A stretch of DNA of 64,000 nucleotides from Roseateles asaccharophilus (GCF_004362405.1 NZ_SNXE01000005.1:78000-141999), one strand, 5' to 3'; shown: positions 41,559 through 50,215, counted from the stretch's first letter. Notes: a model not told the origin generated them from the letters alone. A program made the numbers and translations.

Positions 41559-42863
41559 CTACTTGAGCCGGATCACATCGACCGCGCGAAGATCACCCGC
41601 CGTGTTGCCCCAGCTGTTGCGCACATGGCTGGCGACGGCAGCGAGCTCCTGATCGCTGAGCACGCCAGCGAAGGGCGGCATGCCGAAGGGGCGCGGGTTG
41701 CCGGTGGTGGCGGGTGCGAAGGCGCCGCGCAGCATGACACGCAGCAGGTTCACGCCCTCGCCCTGGGCGACGCTGCGGTTGCCGGCCAGTGCCGGATAGA
41801 TGCCTGGGACGCCCTCGCCCCGCTGGCCATGGCAGGCCGCGCAGTGCTGTTCGTAGAGTTTGGCGCCTTGCTCCCGCAGCCCGGTTTCAGGCCTTGGCCG
41901 GGCGCGCTGGGAGTGCTCCCGCTGCGGCAGGTTGCGCAGATAGCGGGCCATGGCGTCCAGGTCGGGTTCACTCAAGTGTTGCGTACTGCCCAGCACCACC
42001 TCGGCCATGGGGCCGAGGGCGCTGGCATGGGCATTGCGCCCGTCGCGCAACCAGGCCTTGAGCTCGGGCGGCGACCAATGGGCCACGCCCGCCTCGGCCG
42101 GGTCTTGCAGCGAGGGTGCATACCAACCCAGGCCCTGGAGCAGATCACCACGAAAGTCCGTCGGGCCGCCGTGGCCGCCCAAGGCATTGCGGCTGCCGTG
42201 ACAGGCGCTGCAATGCCCCAGTCCCTGAACCAGGTAGGCGCCGCGATTCCAGACCGCGTCGCGGTTCGGGTCAGGCGCATAGACGCCGGGGCGAAAGAAG
42301 AGCGCCCGCCAGACGGCCAGGGCCGCCTGGGTGTTGTAGGGAAAGCGCAGCTCATCGGGCGGCTTGGCGCGTGCCACGGGTGCCAGGCTACGCAGATAGT
42401 CATAGAGCGCGTCGCTGTCCTCGCGACGGATGAGGGTGTAGTTGTCGTAGGGGAAGGCGGGGTTGAGCAGCCGGCCATCGCGGCCGCGGCCCTGGTGCAG
42501 GGCACGCCAGAAGTCCTCGGCGGACCAATGGCCCAGGCCGGTGGCGGGGTCGGGAGTGAGATTGGGCGAAAAGACCGTGCCGAAGGGCGTGGGGATGGGC
42601 CGTCCGCCAGCATAGGGCGCGTCACCGCGAGCCGTGTGGCAGCCCATGCAGTTGCCGGCCTGCGCCAGGTAGGCGCCGCGAGCGAGCTGGTCCGGGGTTG
42701 GTGTCGGACGCGGCGCTGCGGTAGGGGACGCCGGGCCGGTGAGCCCGAACCAGCCCCCCAGGCTCAGCAGGGCCAGCGGCAGGATCACCAGGCTCAGGCC
42801 GACCAGCAGGGCGGCCAGACGCCAGGCCTGGGGCCTGAGCCTCCTCAAGACAGGCCCCCGCAC
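41559..42863 (-). CDS. Membrane-anchored trihaem cytochrome c
   Basis: A protein of about 434 residues with an N-terminal membrane anchor (about 15-40) and three CxxCH haem sites (CMGCH, CSACH, CAACH). This is the layout of cytochrome subunits of membrane alcohol, aldehyde or gluconate dehydrogenases. No catalytic dehydrogenase subunit is adjacent, so its electron donor is unknown. The start is uncertain: GTG 42863 or TTG 42848. The latter overlaps the upstream stop in a TTGA arrangement. The longest frame starts far inside the upstream gene and is unlikely. It is cotranscribed with the dihaem cytochrome upstream. Confidence 0.87.
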   Translation of the reverse strand: MRGPVLRRLRPQAWRLAALLVGLSLVILPLALLSLGGWFGLTGPASPTAAPRPTPTPDQLARGAYLAQAGNCMGCHTARGDAPYAGGRPIPTPFGTVFSPNLTPDPATGLGHWSAEDFWRALHQGRGRDGRLLNPAFPYDNYTLIRREDSDALYDYLRSLAPVARAKPPDELRFPYNTQAALAVWRALFFRPGVYAPDPNRDAVWNRGAYLVQGLGHCSACHGSRNALGGHGGPTDFRGDLLQGLGWYAPSLQDPAEAGVAHWSPPELKAWLRDGRNAHASALGPMAEVVLGSTQHLSEPDLDAMARYLRNLPQREHSQRARPRPETGLREQGAKLYEQHCAACHGQRGEGVPGIYPALAGNRSVAQGEGVNLLRVMLRGAFAPATTGNPRPFGMPPFAGVLSDQELAAVASHVRNSWGNTAGDLRAVDVIRLK

Positions 42864-43543
42864 TTGAGTGGCAGTGGCTGCGGCATCCGGGCCTCGGGCT
42901 TGGGTGAAGCCGGCGGAGGCTGGGCGGCCAGCCACTGGGAGAGGGCGTTGATCTCCTCGGGGCGCAGGCGGCGCGCAATCTCGGCCATGCAGTCGGGCGC
43001 TGTCGCGCGGCGCTGGCCGCTGCGCCAGGCGCCCAGCTGGCCGTTCAGGTAGTCACGCGGCAGGCCCAGCAGGCCCGGCATGAAGGGAGCGGCTCCGGTG
43101 AGGCGCGCGCCATGGCAGGCGGCGCAGGCCGGGATGCCGCGGGCCGCATCGCCCTGGCGCACCAGGGTTTCGCCCCGGGCCAGCAGGGCGGGCTCCAGGG
43201 TGGGGGGCTGAGGCGGGGGGTAGGGCAGCTCCAGGCCGGCGAAGTAGCCGGCCAGCTCGTTCAGATAGGCGTCGGAGAGCGGCGCGATCAGCTCGCTCAT
43301 CAGGCCGTAATCACGCCGTCCGTCGCGGAAGTTCAGCAGCTGCTTGTAGAGATAGCCCTGGGGCTTGCCGGCCAGGCGCGGGTGGTAGCCGTCTGGCGCG
43401 GCCCGGCCCTCTTTGCCATGGCAGGGCGTGCAGGCCTGGGCACGCTGGGCCAGGCTGTCCTCCACCAGAGGGGCCGCATGCAGGCCGCCGCCGGCGGCCA
43501 GCAGCAGGGTCAGTGAGAGAAGGCGGGAGCGGGTCTTGCGCAT
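42845..43543 (-). CDS. Periplasmic dihaem cytochrome c (c4/c553-like)
   Basis: A 232-residue exported protein with a signal peptide (cleavage near LHAAP at about 23). Two class-I cytochrome domains carry CTPCH (about 38-42) and CAACH (about 142-146), with distal Met candidates in DYGLMSELI and APFMPGLLG. Cytochromes of this c4 type shuttle electrons to terminal oxidases. The 3' end overlaps the trihaem cytochrome start, so the two probably act in one respiratory path. ATG 43543 gives the signal peptide MRKTRSRLLSLTLLL. Confidence 0.87.
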   Translation of the reverse strand: MRKTRSRLLSLTLLLAAGGGLHAAPLVEDSLAQRAQACTPCHGKEGRAAPDGYHPRLAGKPQGYLYKQLLNFRDGRRDYGLMSELIAPLSDAYLNELAGYFAGLELPYPPPQPPTLEPALLARGETLVRQGDAARGIPACAACHGARLTGAAPFMPGLLGLPRDYLNGQLGAWRSGQRRATAPDCMAEIARRLRPEEINALSQWLAAQPPPASPKPEARMPQPLPLKCGGLS

Positions 43544-43589
43544 GGTGCATGCATCATGTGCGGGCTTTGTCTTCAGCCACCCGCGCAGC

Positions 43590-44279
43590 TTAGCGCCCTC
43601 CGAATATGGCCGTGCCCACACGCACCAGGGTGGCTCCCTCGGCGATGGCGGCCTCCAGGTCGGCGCTCATGCCCATGGACAGGGTGTCCAGGGCCAGGTC
43701 TTGCGTGCTGTTGAGCTCGGCCATCAGCCGCGCCAGGGCGCGGTGGGGCTGGCGCTGGGCCTCGAAATCGGCCGCCGGCTCGGGAATGGCCATCAGGCCG
43801 CGCAGCTTCAGGCGGGGCAGGGCGGCCACGGCGCGGGCCAGCGCGGGCAGCTCGGCCACGCTGCAGCCGCTCTTGCTGGACTCGCCGCTGATATTGACCT
43901 GCAGGCAGACCTGCAGCGGCGGCAGCCAGGCCGGACGCTGCTCGGCCAGGCGCTGTGCGATCTTGAGCCGGTCCACGCTGTGCACCCAGTCGAAGGCCTC
44001 GGCCACGGCCCGGGTCTTGTTGCTCTGCAGCGGGCCGATCAGATGCCACTCCAGCTGGCTGCGCAGATCGGCGAGCTGCTCGATCTTGTCCAGCCCTTCC
44101 TGCACATAGTTCTCGCCGAAGCGTCGCTCGCCGGCGGCGTGGGCCTCGCGCACCGCGGCGGCCGCAAAGGTCTTGCTCACCGCCAGCAGCGTGACGCTTT
44201 GCACGGGGCGATTCGCTGCCTTGCAAGCAGATGTGAGGCGCTGGTGCAGCTGTTGTAAGTTCTCAGAGATCGTCGCCAT
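43590..44279 (-). CDS. yggS: YggS/PLPBP pyridoxal-phosphate homeostasis protein
   Basis: A 229-residue single-domain TIM barrel of the YggS family. The PLP-binding Lys is in LLAVSKTF (about Lys36). Family motifs GENYVQEGLDK, WHLIGPLQSNK and LSMGMSADLEAAI, with the ending RVGTAIFG, are all present. It binds PLP without known catalysis and buffers vitamin B6 and amino-acid pools. It is divergent from pilT with 26 bp between starts, an arrangement common in Proteobacteria. Confidence 0.94.
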   Translation of the reverse strand: MATISENLQQLHQRLTSACKAANRPVQSVTLLAVSKTFAAAAVREAHAAGERRFGENYVQEGLDKIEQLADLRSQLEWHLIGPLQSNKTRAVAEAFDWVHSVDRLKIAQRLAEQRPAWLPPLQVCLQVNISGESSKSGCSVAELPALARAVAALPRLKLRGLMAIPEPAADFEAQRQPHRALARLMAELNSTQDLALDTLSMGMSADLEAAIAEGATLVRVGTAIFGGR

Positions 44280-44305
44280 AATGGCCCAAGCTATTCCTCA
44301 GTCAC

Positions 44306-45349
44306 ATGGATATCACCCAACTCCTGGCATTCTCGGTCAAGAACAAGGCCTCCGACCTTCACCTCTCCGCCGGGCTGCCTCCCATGATCCGGGTGCACGG
44401 GGATGTGCGTCGCATCAATGTCGAGCCGCTGGAACACCGGCATGTGCACGATATGGTGTACGACATCATGAACGACTCGCAGCGCAAGGCCTATGAAGAG
44501 ACCTTGGAGTGCGACTTCTCCTTCGAGATCCAGGGTTTGGCGCGCTTTCGCGTCAATGCCTTCAACCAGAACCGCGGTGCCGGCGCGGTGTTCCGGACCA
44601 TCCCGTCCAAGATCCTGACCCTGGAGCAGCTCAACGCCCCCAAGGTCTTCGCCGAGCTGGCGCTCAAGCCGCGGGGTCTGGTGCTGGTGACCGGGCCCAC
44701 GGGCTCGGGCAAGTCCACCACGCTGGCGGCCATGATCAACCATCTCAACGAGAACGAGTACGGCCACATCCTCACCATCGAGGACCCGATCGAGTTCGTG
44801 CACGAGTCCAAGAAGAGCCTGGTGAACCAGCGCGAGGTGGGGCCGCACACGCTGAGCTTCTCCAACGCTTTGCGCTCCGCCCTGCGCGAGGACCCGGATG
44901 CGGTGCTGGTGGGTGAAATGCGCGACCTGGAAACCATACGCCTGGCCCTGACCGCGGCCGAGACGGGTCACCTGGTCTTCGGTACCCTGCACACATCCAG
45001 CGCCGCCAAGACCGTGGACCGCATCGTGGACGTGTTCCCGGCGGCCGAGAAGGAGATGGTGCGCGCCATGGTGTCGGAGTCCCTGGTGGCGGTGATCTCG
45101 CAGAGCCTGTGCAAGCTCAAGGACGGCAGCGGCCGTGTGGCGGCGCACGAGATCATGCTGGGCACCTCGGCCATCCGCAACCTAATCCGCGAGAACAAGG
45201 TGGCTCAGATGTACTCGGCCATCCAGACCGGCAACGGCCAGGGCATGCAGACCCTGGACCAGAACCTCACCGATCTGGTGCGCCGCAACATCATCTCCCC
45301 CGCCGAAGCCCGCGCCAAAGCCAAGTTCCCGGAAAATTTCCCGGGCTAG
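44306..45349 (+). CDS. pilT: Type IV pilus retraction ATPase PilT
   Basis: A 347-residue hexameric ATPase that powers pilus retraction. The N-terminal PAS-like domain starts MDITQLLAFSVKNKASDLHLSAG. Walker A GPTGSGKST is at about 130-138. The Asp-box TIEDPIEFVH, Walker B VLVGEMRD and the retraction motif AIRNLIRE (about 290) are all present. It is followed by pilU after two strong hairpins. The stop codon TAG lies at the centre of a perfect palindrome. Confidence 0.96.
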   Translation: MDITQLLAFSVKNKASDLHLSAGLPPMIRVHGDVRRINVEPLEHRHVHDMVYDIMNDSQRKAYEETLECDFSFEIQGLARFRVNAFNQNRGAGAVFRTIPSKILTLEQLNAPKVFAELALKPRGLVLVTGPTGSGKSTTLAAMINHLNENEYGHILTIEDPIEFVHESKKSLVNQREVGPHTLSFSNALRSALREDPDAVLVGEMRDLETIRLALTAAETGHLVFGTLHTSSAAKTVDRIVDVFPAAEKEMVRAMVSESLVAVISQSLCKLKDGSGRVAAHEIMLGTSAIRNLIRENKVAQMYSAIQTGNGQGMQTLDQNLTDLVRRNIISPAEARAKAKFPENFPG

Positions 45350-45361
45350 CCCGGGAAATTT
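45334..45361. repeat. Perfect 28-bp palindrome centred on the pilT stop codon
   Basis: AAATTTCCCGGG, then CTAG, then CCCGGGAAATTT. The TAG stop of pilT (45347-45349) is in the centre. In RNA this would form a very stable 12-bp stem, with or without pairing of the centre. A short run of T is built into the 3' arm. It may act as a weak terminator or mRNA-stabilising element between pilT and pilU. Confidence 0.8.
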
Positions 45362-45364
45362 GAC

Positions 45365-45395
45365 GTCACTCATTTGGCGTAGCCAAGTGAGTGAC
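45365..45395. repeat. 14-bp stem-loop between pilT and pilU
   Basis: GTCACTCATTTGGC and GCCAAGTGAGTGAC are complementary, with one G.T wobble in 14 and a loop of 3 nt. It begins 4 bp after the palindrome and ends 41 bp before the pilU ATG. No T tract follows. Confidence 0.75.
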
Positions 45396-45436
45396 GGCAG
45401 AACTTCCCCCGCGAACTGCATCACCGCAGGACGATC

Positions 45437-46573
45437 ATGGAACGCGATCAAGCATCCAAATTCATCAACGACCTGCTGCGCCTGATGGTCTCGCGCCGCG
45501 GCTCCGACCTCTTCCTCACGGCCGACTTCCCGCCTGCCATCAAGGTGGACGGCAAGGTGACCAAGGTGTCGCCCCAGCCCCTGACCGGCAGCCACACCCT
45601 GCAGCTGGCGCGTTCCATCATGAACGACAAGCAGGCCGCGGAGTTCGAGCGCAGCAAGGAGTGCAATTTCGCGATCTCGCCGGCTGGCGTCGGGCGCTTT
45701 CGCGCCAATGCCTTTTTGCAGCAGGGTCAGGTGGGTCTGGTGCTGCGTACCATTCCGGCCACACTGCCCAGCATCGCGGCCCTGGATCTGCCACCCATAC
45801 TCAGCGATGTGGTGCAGGCCAAGCGCGGCCTGGTGATCGTGGTGGGAGCCACCGGCTCGGGCAAGAGCACCACGCTGGCGGCCATGATCGACCACCGCAA
45901 CGAGACCACCCACGGTCACATCATCACCATCGAGGACCCGATCGAGTTCGTGCATCCGCACAAGAACTGCATCGTGACCCAGCGCGAAGTGGGCATAGAC
46001 ACCGACAGCTGGGAGTCCGCCCTGAAGAACACCCTGCGCCAGGCGCCGGATGTGATCCTGATGGGCGAGATCCGCGATCGCGAGACCATGGAGCATGCGG
46101 TGGCCTTTGCCGAAACCGGCCATCTGTGCATGGCCACCCTGCATGCCAACAGCGCCAACCAGGCCTTGGACCGCATCATCAACTTCTTCCCCGAGGAGCG
46201 TCGCAGCCAGCTGCTGATGGACCTCTCGCTCAATCTGCGAGCCCTGGTCAGCCAGCGTCTGCTGCCGCGTCAGAGCGGCAAGGGTCGCATCGCCGCGGTG
46301 GAGATCCTTCTCAACACCCCCCTGGTGTCGGACCTGATCTTCAAGGGCGAGGTGGGCGAGATCAAGGAGGTCATGAAGCGCTCGCGCGAGCAGGGCATGC
46401 AGACCTTTGATCAGGCCCTCTTTGACCTCTATGAGATGGGCAAGGTCGGCTATGAGGACGCCTTGCGCAATGCCGACTCCATCAATGATCTGCGCCTGCA
46501 GATCAAGCTCAACAGCGAACGCGCCCGCAGCGGCGATCTGTCCTCGGGCACGGAGCACCTGACGATCGTCTAA
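45437..46573 (+). CDS. pilU: PilT-like retraction ATPase PilU
   Basis: A 378-residue PilT paralogue. Walker A GATGSGKST is at about 136-144. TIEDPIEFVH and ILMGEIRDRETM are present. The PilU-type N-terminus (FINDLLRLMVSRRGSDLFLTADFPPAIKVDGK) and a longer charged C-terminal tail distinguish it from PilT. PilU works with PilT on the same pilus motor to give retraction under load. It lies 87 bp after pilT, separated by two hairpins. Confidence 0.95.
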   Translation: MERDQASKFINDLLRLMVSRRGSDLFLTADFPPAIKVDGKVTKVSPQPLTGSHTLQLARSIMNDKQAAEFERSKECNFAISPAGVGRFRANAFLQQGQVGLVLRTIPATLPSIAALDLPPILSDVVQAKRGLVIVVGATGSGKSTTLAAMIDHRNETTHGHIITIEDPIEFVHPHKNCIVTQREVGIDTDSWESALKNTLRQAPDVILMGEIRDRETMEHAVAFAETGHLCMATLHANSANQALDRIINFFPEERRSQLLMDLSLNLRALVSQRLLPRQSGKGRIAAVEILLNTPLVSDLIFKGEVGEIKEVMKRSREQGMQTFDQALFDLYEMGKVGYEDALRNADSINDLRLQIKLNSERARSGDLSSGTEHLTIV

Positions 46574-46584
46574 AGTCGGGAGCC

Positions 46585-47487
46585 ATGAACGCTCCCACCC
46601 CTCGCAGCTACGACGCCATCCCGCCACGCAAAGTGGCCTTCCTGGGCCTGGGGGTCATGGGTTATCCCATGGCCGGTCATCTGGCCCGCGCCGGTCATCA
46701 GGTGACGGTCTACAACCGCACCCCGGCCAAGGCCGAGGCCTGGGTGAAGGAATACGGTGGCGCCAGTGCCGCGACGCCGGCCACGGTGGCAGCCGGGGCC
46801 GATATCGTGTTCGCCTGCGTGGGCAATGACGACGATCTGCGCAGCGTGGTGCTCGGGGAGTATGGCGCCTTTGCCGGCATGAAGCCGGGCGCGGTCTTCG
46901 TGGACCACACCACGGCCTCGGCCGAGGTGGCGCGCGAGCTGCACGCCGAAGCCCTGAAGCGTGGTCTGCACTTCATCGACGCACCTGTCTCGGGCGGCCA
47001 GGCCGGGGCGGTCAATGGCGCGCTGACCGTGATGTGCGGCGGCGAGGCGCCGGTTTTCGAGTCCATCAAGCCCGTGGCCCTGGCATTCGCCAAGGCCGTC
47101 ACCCTGGTGGGTGCGTCGGGCGCGGGTCAGCTGGCCAAGATGGTGAACCAGATCTGCATCGCGGGCCTGGTGCAGGGCCTGTCGGAGGCGGTGGCCTTCG
47201 GTCAGAAGGCGGGCCTGGACATGAAGCAGGTGCTGGACGTTATCGGCAAGGGCGCGGCCCAGAGCTGGCAGATGGACAACCGCGGCAAGACCATGGTGGA
47301 CGAGCAGTTCAATTTCGGCTTTGCCGTGGACTGGATGCGCAAGGACCTGGGCCTGGTGCTGGATGAGGCGCGCCGCAACGGCGCCAAGCTGCCGGTCACG
47401 GCCCTGGTGGACCAGTTCTACGGCGATGTGCAGTCCATGGGCGGTGGCCGCTGGGACACCTCCAGCCTGATCAAGCGGCTGAAGTAG
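46585..47487 (+). CDS. 3-hydroxyisobutyrate dehydrogenase-family oxidoreductase
   Basis: A 300-residue beta-hydroxyacid dehydrogenase. The nucleotide motif FLGLGVMGYPMAGHL is at about 19-33. The substrate motif DAPVSGGQAGAVNGAL is at about 132-147 and the catalytic Lys is in GAGQLAKMVNQI (Lys about 183). Relatives use 3-hydroxyisobutyrate, tartronate semialdehyde or succinic semialdehyde, and the substrate cannot be chosen from sequence. It starts 11 bp after pilU and may be cotranscribed. Confidence 0.9.
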   Translation: MNAPTPRSYDAIPPRKVAFLGLGVMGYPMAGHLARAGHQVTVYNRTPAKAEAWVKEYGGASAATPATVAAGADIVFACVGNDDDLRSVVLGEYGAFAGMKPGAVFVDHTTASAEVARELHAEALKRGLHFIDAPVSGGQAGAVNGALTVMCGGEAPVFESIKPVALAFAKAVTLVGASGAGQLAKMVNQICIAGLVQGLSEAVAFGQKAGLDMKQVLDVIGKGAAQSWQMDNRGKTMVDEQFNFGFAVDWMRKDLGLVLDEARRNGAKLPVTALVDQFYGDVQSMGGGRWDTSSLIKRLK

Positions 47488-47656
47488 GCCCACCCCCTGC
47501 GCGCTTCGCGCGCCAAGGCCAGAGGCCTTGGCCGTCGCCAGGCACAAAGAGTCCGCAGGGACTGTTTGTGTCCGGGCTCCGCCCCCTCAAGGGGGCGAGC
47601 CCGCAGGCCCGGCAAAGCCGGATCCTCGGGCTCCGCTGGGGAAGGCCAGTAGCCAA
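47488..47656. repeat. Cluster of intergenic hairpins (REP/BIME-like)
   Basis: Three strong inverted repeats lie in tandem between convergent genes. They are CCAAGGCC-AGA-GGCCTTGG at 47513-47531, an imperfect CACAAA...TTTGTG arm pair at 47543-47570, and GGGCTCcGCCCCC-TCAA-GGGGGCgAGCCC at 47574-47602. The style resembles dispersed repeats often seen between Burkholderiales genes. It may also serve as a bidirectional terminator. Confidence 0.6.
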
Positions 47657-48295
47657 TTACTTGTTTGCGGGCGGTTTCGGGGTAATACGCGCCAGCTCTT
47701 CCTCACTGATGATCTCCACCGCGCGCACCACCTTTTGCACGCCGGCCACGCCGCGGGCGATCTCGGTGGCCCGATGGATCTCGCGCTCGGTGACCCGGCC
47801 CATGATGTAGACGATTCCGCGCTCCACCACCACGTAAAAGGCGTTGGAAATCAGATCGCGCGCGTCCACCAGGCTGGCCTTGACTTTGGTCGCGATCAGC
47901 ACGTCATTGGAGCGGCTGGACAGCGAGCTCTTGAAGCCCACGCTCACCTCGTTGATCACGCGGTTGACGTTCTCGACCTGGGCCACCAGGCGTTCCGCCG
48001 CGGCACGGTCGGCCTCGGTGGGGGCTTCGCCGCTGATCAGCACGATGCGGTTGTAGCTGTTGACGTTGACGTTGACGCGGTCGCCCAGTTGTTCGCGCAG
48101 ACGGCTGGCGGCCTTGAGTTCAATGCCCTGGTCTTCCACCTGCATGCCCGAGGTGCGGCGATCCGTGGCCATCAGTGCCGTGCCCACCATGGCGCCGCCC
48201 ACCACCAGGGGGGCGCAGGCGCTGCTCAGTGCGGCGGCGGCCAGGGCGCTGGCCAGCAGGACGAGGCGGGTCTTCGAGACGGTGGGGGCGGTCAT
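47657..48295 (-). CDS. dolP: Dual-BON-domain outer-membrane lipoprotein (DolP/YraP-like)
   Basis: A 212-residue lipoprotein with signal and lipobox ALSSAC (Cys about 27). Two BON domains follow (about 55-125 and 135-200), with the usual GEAPTEADRAAAERLVAQVENVNRVINEV and GRVTEREIHRATEIARGVAGVQKVV. DolP supports outer-membrane integrity and BAM function in Escherichia coli. It ends the yraN-diaA-dolP run, which is conserved across Proteobacteria. ATG 48295 is chosen because it begins the signal peptide. Confidence 0.9.
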   Translation of the reverse strand: MTAPTVSKTRLVLLASALAAAALSSACAPLVVGGAMVGTALMATDRRTSGMQVEDQGIELKAASRLREQLGDRVNVNVNSYNRIVLISGEAPTEADRAAAERLVAQVENVNRVINEVSVGFKSSLSSRSNDVLIATKVKASLVDARDLISNAFYVVVERGIVYIMGRVTEREIHRATEIARGVAGVQKVVRAVEIISEEELARITPKPPANK

Positions 48296-48335
48296 TCGTT
48301 CTCCGGGAGTCGGGGCTTGGGGTTCGGGAGGCAGC

Positions 48336-48887
48336 TCATTCACCGCTGCCCAGCAGCTGCAAATCAACCGCATCGCAAAGGCAGTGGATCAGCAGGCGCT
48401 GGGCCTCTGCGACTCGGGCGAAGCGGCTGTGCGGCACGCGGATCTGCACATCGGTGTCAAGCAGCAGGCCGCGCAGCGCCTCGTCCTGGCTGCCGGTGAT
48501 CAGGATCACGCTCATCTCCTGTGCATGGGCGGCATCGAGCAGGGCGCCATGCTCTTCGCGGCTGGCACTGCCGGCCTCGAAGAGCATCAGCAGATCGCCC
48601 GGATGACCCAGGGCCTGAACTTGACGCATCGGGGCGCTCAGGGAGTCCAGCGGCCATGCGGCCAGTGCCGGTCGTTCCTGCTCGAAGCCGCCGTTGAGCA
48701 GGGCGGCCATATAGCGTGCGTCCAGCTCGGAGCGGCCAAAGCCGGCACACAGCACGCGGCCACCGCCCGTGATGCCGTCGACCAGCATCTGGGCCGCCGT
48801 GGACAGGGGGCGCGAGAGGCTCTCGGCCACCTGGTAGAGCAGGTCCGCGCTTTCGAAAAATTGGGTCTGTATGCGTTGTTCAAGCAT
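48336..48887 (-). CDS. diaA: SIS-domain protein DiaA/GmhA-like
   Basis: A 183-residue SIS (sugar isomerase) domain protein. It begins with the family helix IQTQFFESADLLYQVAESLS and contains GGGRVLCAGFGRSELDARYMAALL (about 41-64) and LMLFEAGSAS. The order yraN-diaA-dolP favours DiaA, the DnaA-binding replication initiation factor, over the heptose isomerase GmhA. The two are homologous, so this rests on context. Confidence 0.85.
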   Translation of the reverse strand: MLEQRIQTQFFESADLLYQVAESLSRPLSTAAQMLVDGITGGGRVLCAGFGRSELDARYMAALLNGGFEQERPALAAWPLDSLSAPMRQVQALGHPGDLLMLFEAGSASREEHGALLDAAHAQEMSVILITGSQDEALRGLLLDTDVQIRVPHSRFARVAEAQRLLIHCLCDAVDLQLLGSGE

Positions 48888-48909
48888 CGGGCGCGATCAT
48901 AAGCCAGGG

Positions 48910-49302
48910 TCAACCCTGAGCCTCGAAGGCGGCAATCAACCATTCGATGTGCTCGCCCTCCAGCGCCACCACATCGAAGCGGCAGGGCGGCGGGCTGGGC
49001 CAGCGCATCAGGTAGTGACGAGCCGCGTAGATGATGCGGCGTTGCTTGCCTGGCGTGACGCTGGCGGCGGCGCCTCCATGGCTGCCGTCGCGACGCGCGC
49101 GCACCTCCACAAACACCAGGGTGGCGTCGCGCGGGTCGCGCATGATCAGGTCCACCTCGCCGGCCCGCGCGCTGGGGCCTCGGGCCACCCGATAATTGCG
49201 CGCCAGCAGAATCAGGCCTTGGCCCTGCAGATGCTGCAGGGCGCGGTCTTCCGCGGCCTGGCCGATTTCCGAGCGACCCTTGTTGGAGCCCCACTTGAAC
49301 AT
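48910..49302 (-). CDS. yraN: YraN-family endonuclease-like protein
   Basis: A 130-residue UPF0102/YraN protein with the restriction-endonuclease-like core: GQAAEDRALQHLQGQGLILLARNYR, then GEVDLIMRDPRDATLVFVEVRARR (PD-ExK-like residues Glu-Asp and EVR) and the ending ALEGEHIEWLIAAFE. Molecular function is not established. It is first in the yraN-diaA-dolP run. Its ATG at 49302 overlaps the start of the opposite-strand rsmI by 8 bp. Confidence 0.9.
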   Translation of the reverse strand: MFKWGSNKGRSEIGQAAEDRALQHLQGQGLILLARNYRVARGPSARAGEVDLIMRDPRDATLVFVEVRARRDGSHGGAAASVTPGKQRRIIYAARHYLMRWPSPPPCRFDVVALEGEHIEWLIAAFEAQG

Positions 49303-50215
49303 CGATGCCTCCCTGCTCCAGCAGGCGGCCGCGGCTGCGGCCGGCGGTCAGCAGTATCCCGCTTCCACGCTCTATGTGGTGGCCACGCCCATCGGCAATC
49401 TGGCCGATATCAGCTTTCGCGCCGCCCATGTGCTGGCCCTGGTGGATGCCGTGGCCTGCGAGGACACCCGGGTCAGCGGCGGCCTGCTGCGCCATCTGGG
49501 CTTGCACAAGCCCTTGATCGCCCTGCATCAGCACAACGAGCATGAAGCCAGTGCCGCCCTGATCGCGCGCCTGCAGGCCGGCGAGCGCATCGCCTATGTC
49601 TCGGACGCCGGCACCCCGGCCGTCTCCGACCCCGGCGCGGTGCTGGTGGCGGCCGTGGCCGCGGCCGGCCTGCGCGTGCTGCCCATTCCCGGCGCCAGCA
49701 GCGCGGTGACGGCGCTGAGCGTGGCGGGCGACGCCCAGGCCCAGGGCTTTGACTTCATCGGCTTTCTGCCCGCCAAGGCGGCGGAGCGCCGCGGCGCCCT
49801 GCAGGCCCTGGTGGGAGCCGCGCGCAGCCAGATCTTCTTCGAGGCGCCGCATCGCATCGCGGCCCTGATCGAGCTGCTGGCCGAACTCTGCCCCGCCCAG
49901 CGGGTGACGGTCTGCCGCGAACTGACCAAGCAGTTCGAGACCGTGCACAGCGCCCCGGCCGCCGAGCTGCCCGCCTGGCTGGCGGCCGATGCCCAGCGCG
50001 AGCGCGGTGAGTTCGTGCTGGTGCTGCACGCCGCCGCCCCCAGCGCGGCCGAGGCCAGCGAGCTGCCGCCCGAGGCCGAGCGCACCCTGGCCGTGCTGCT
50101 GCGCGAGCTGCCGCTCAAGCAGGCCGTGGCCTTGGCGGCCGAGCTCAGCGGCGCGCCGCGCAACAGCCTCTACCAACGCGCCCTGGCACTCAAGAACGCG
50201 GCCGACGGGGAATAG
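49295..50215 (+). CDS. rsmI: 16S rRNA 2'-O-ribose C1402 methyltransferase RsmI
   Basis: A 306-residue tetrapyrrole-methylase-fold enzyme that methylates C1402 of 16S rRNA using SAM. It carries the family motifs LYVVATPIGNLADIS, CEDTRVSGGLLRHLG, SDAGTPAVSDPG and PIPGASSAVTALSVAG. TTG 49295 is the likely start: GGAG at 49285-49288 lies 6 nt upstream, and the N-terminus MNIDASLLQQAA fits the betaproteobacterial form. An ATG further upstream would read through yraN. It is divergent from yraN with overlapping 5' ends. Confidence 0.93.
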   Translation: MNIDASLLQQAAAAAAGGQQYPASTLYVVATPIGNLADISFRAAHVLALVDAVACEDTRVSGGLLRHLGLHKPLIALHQHNEHEASAALIARLQAGERIAYVSDAGTPAVSDPGAVLVAAVAAAGLRVLPIPGASSAVTALSVAGDAQAQGFDFIGFLPAKAAERRGALQALVGAARSQIFFEAPHRIAALIELLAELCPAQRVTVCRELTKQFETVHSAPAAELPAWLAADAQRERGEFVLVLHAAAPSAAEASELPPEAERTLAVLLRELPLKQAVALAAELSGAPRNSLYQRALALKNAADGE

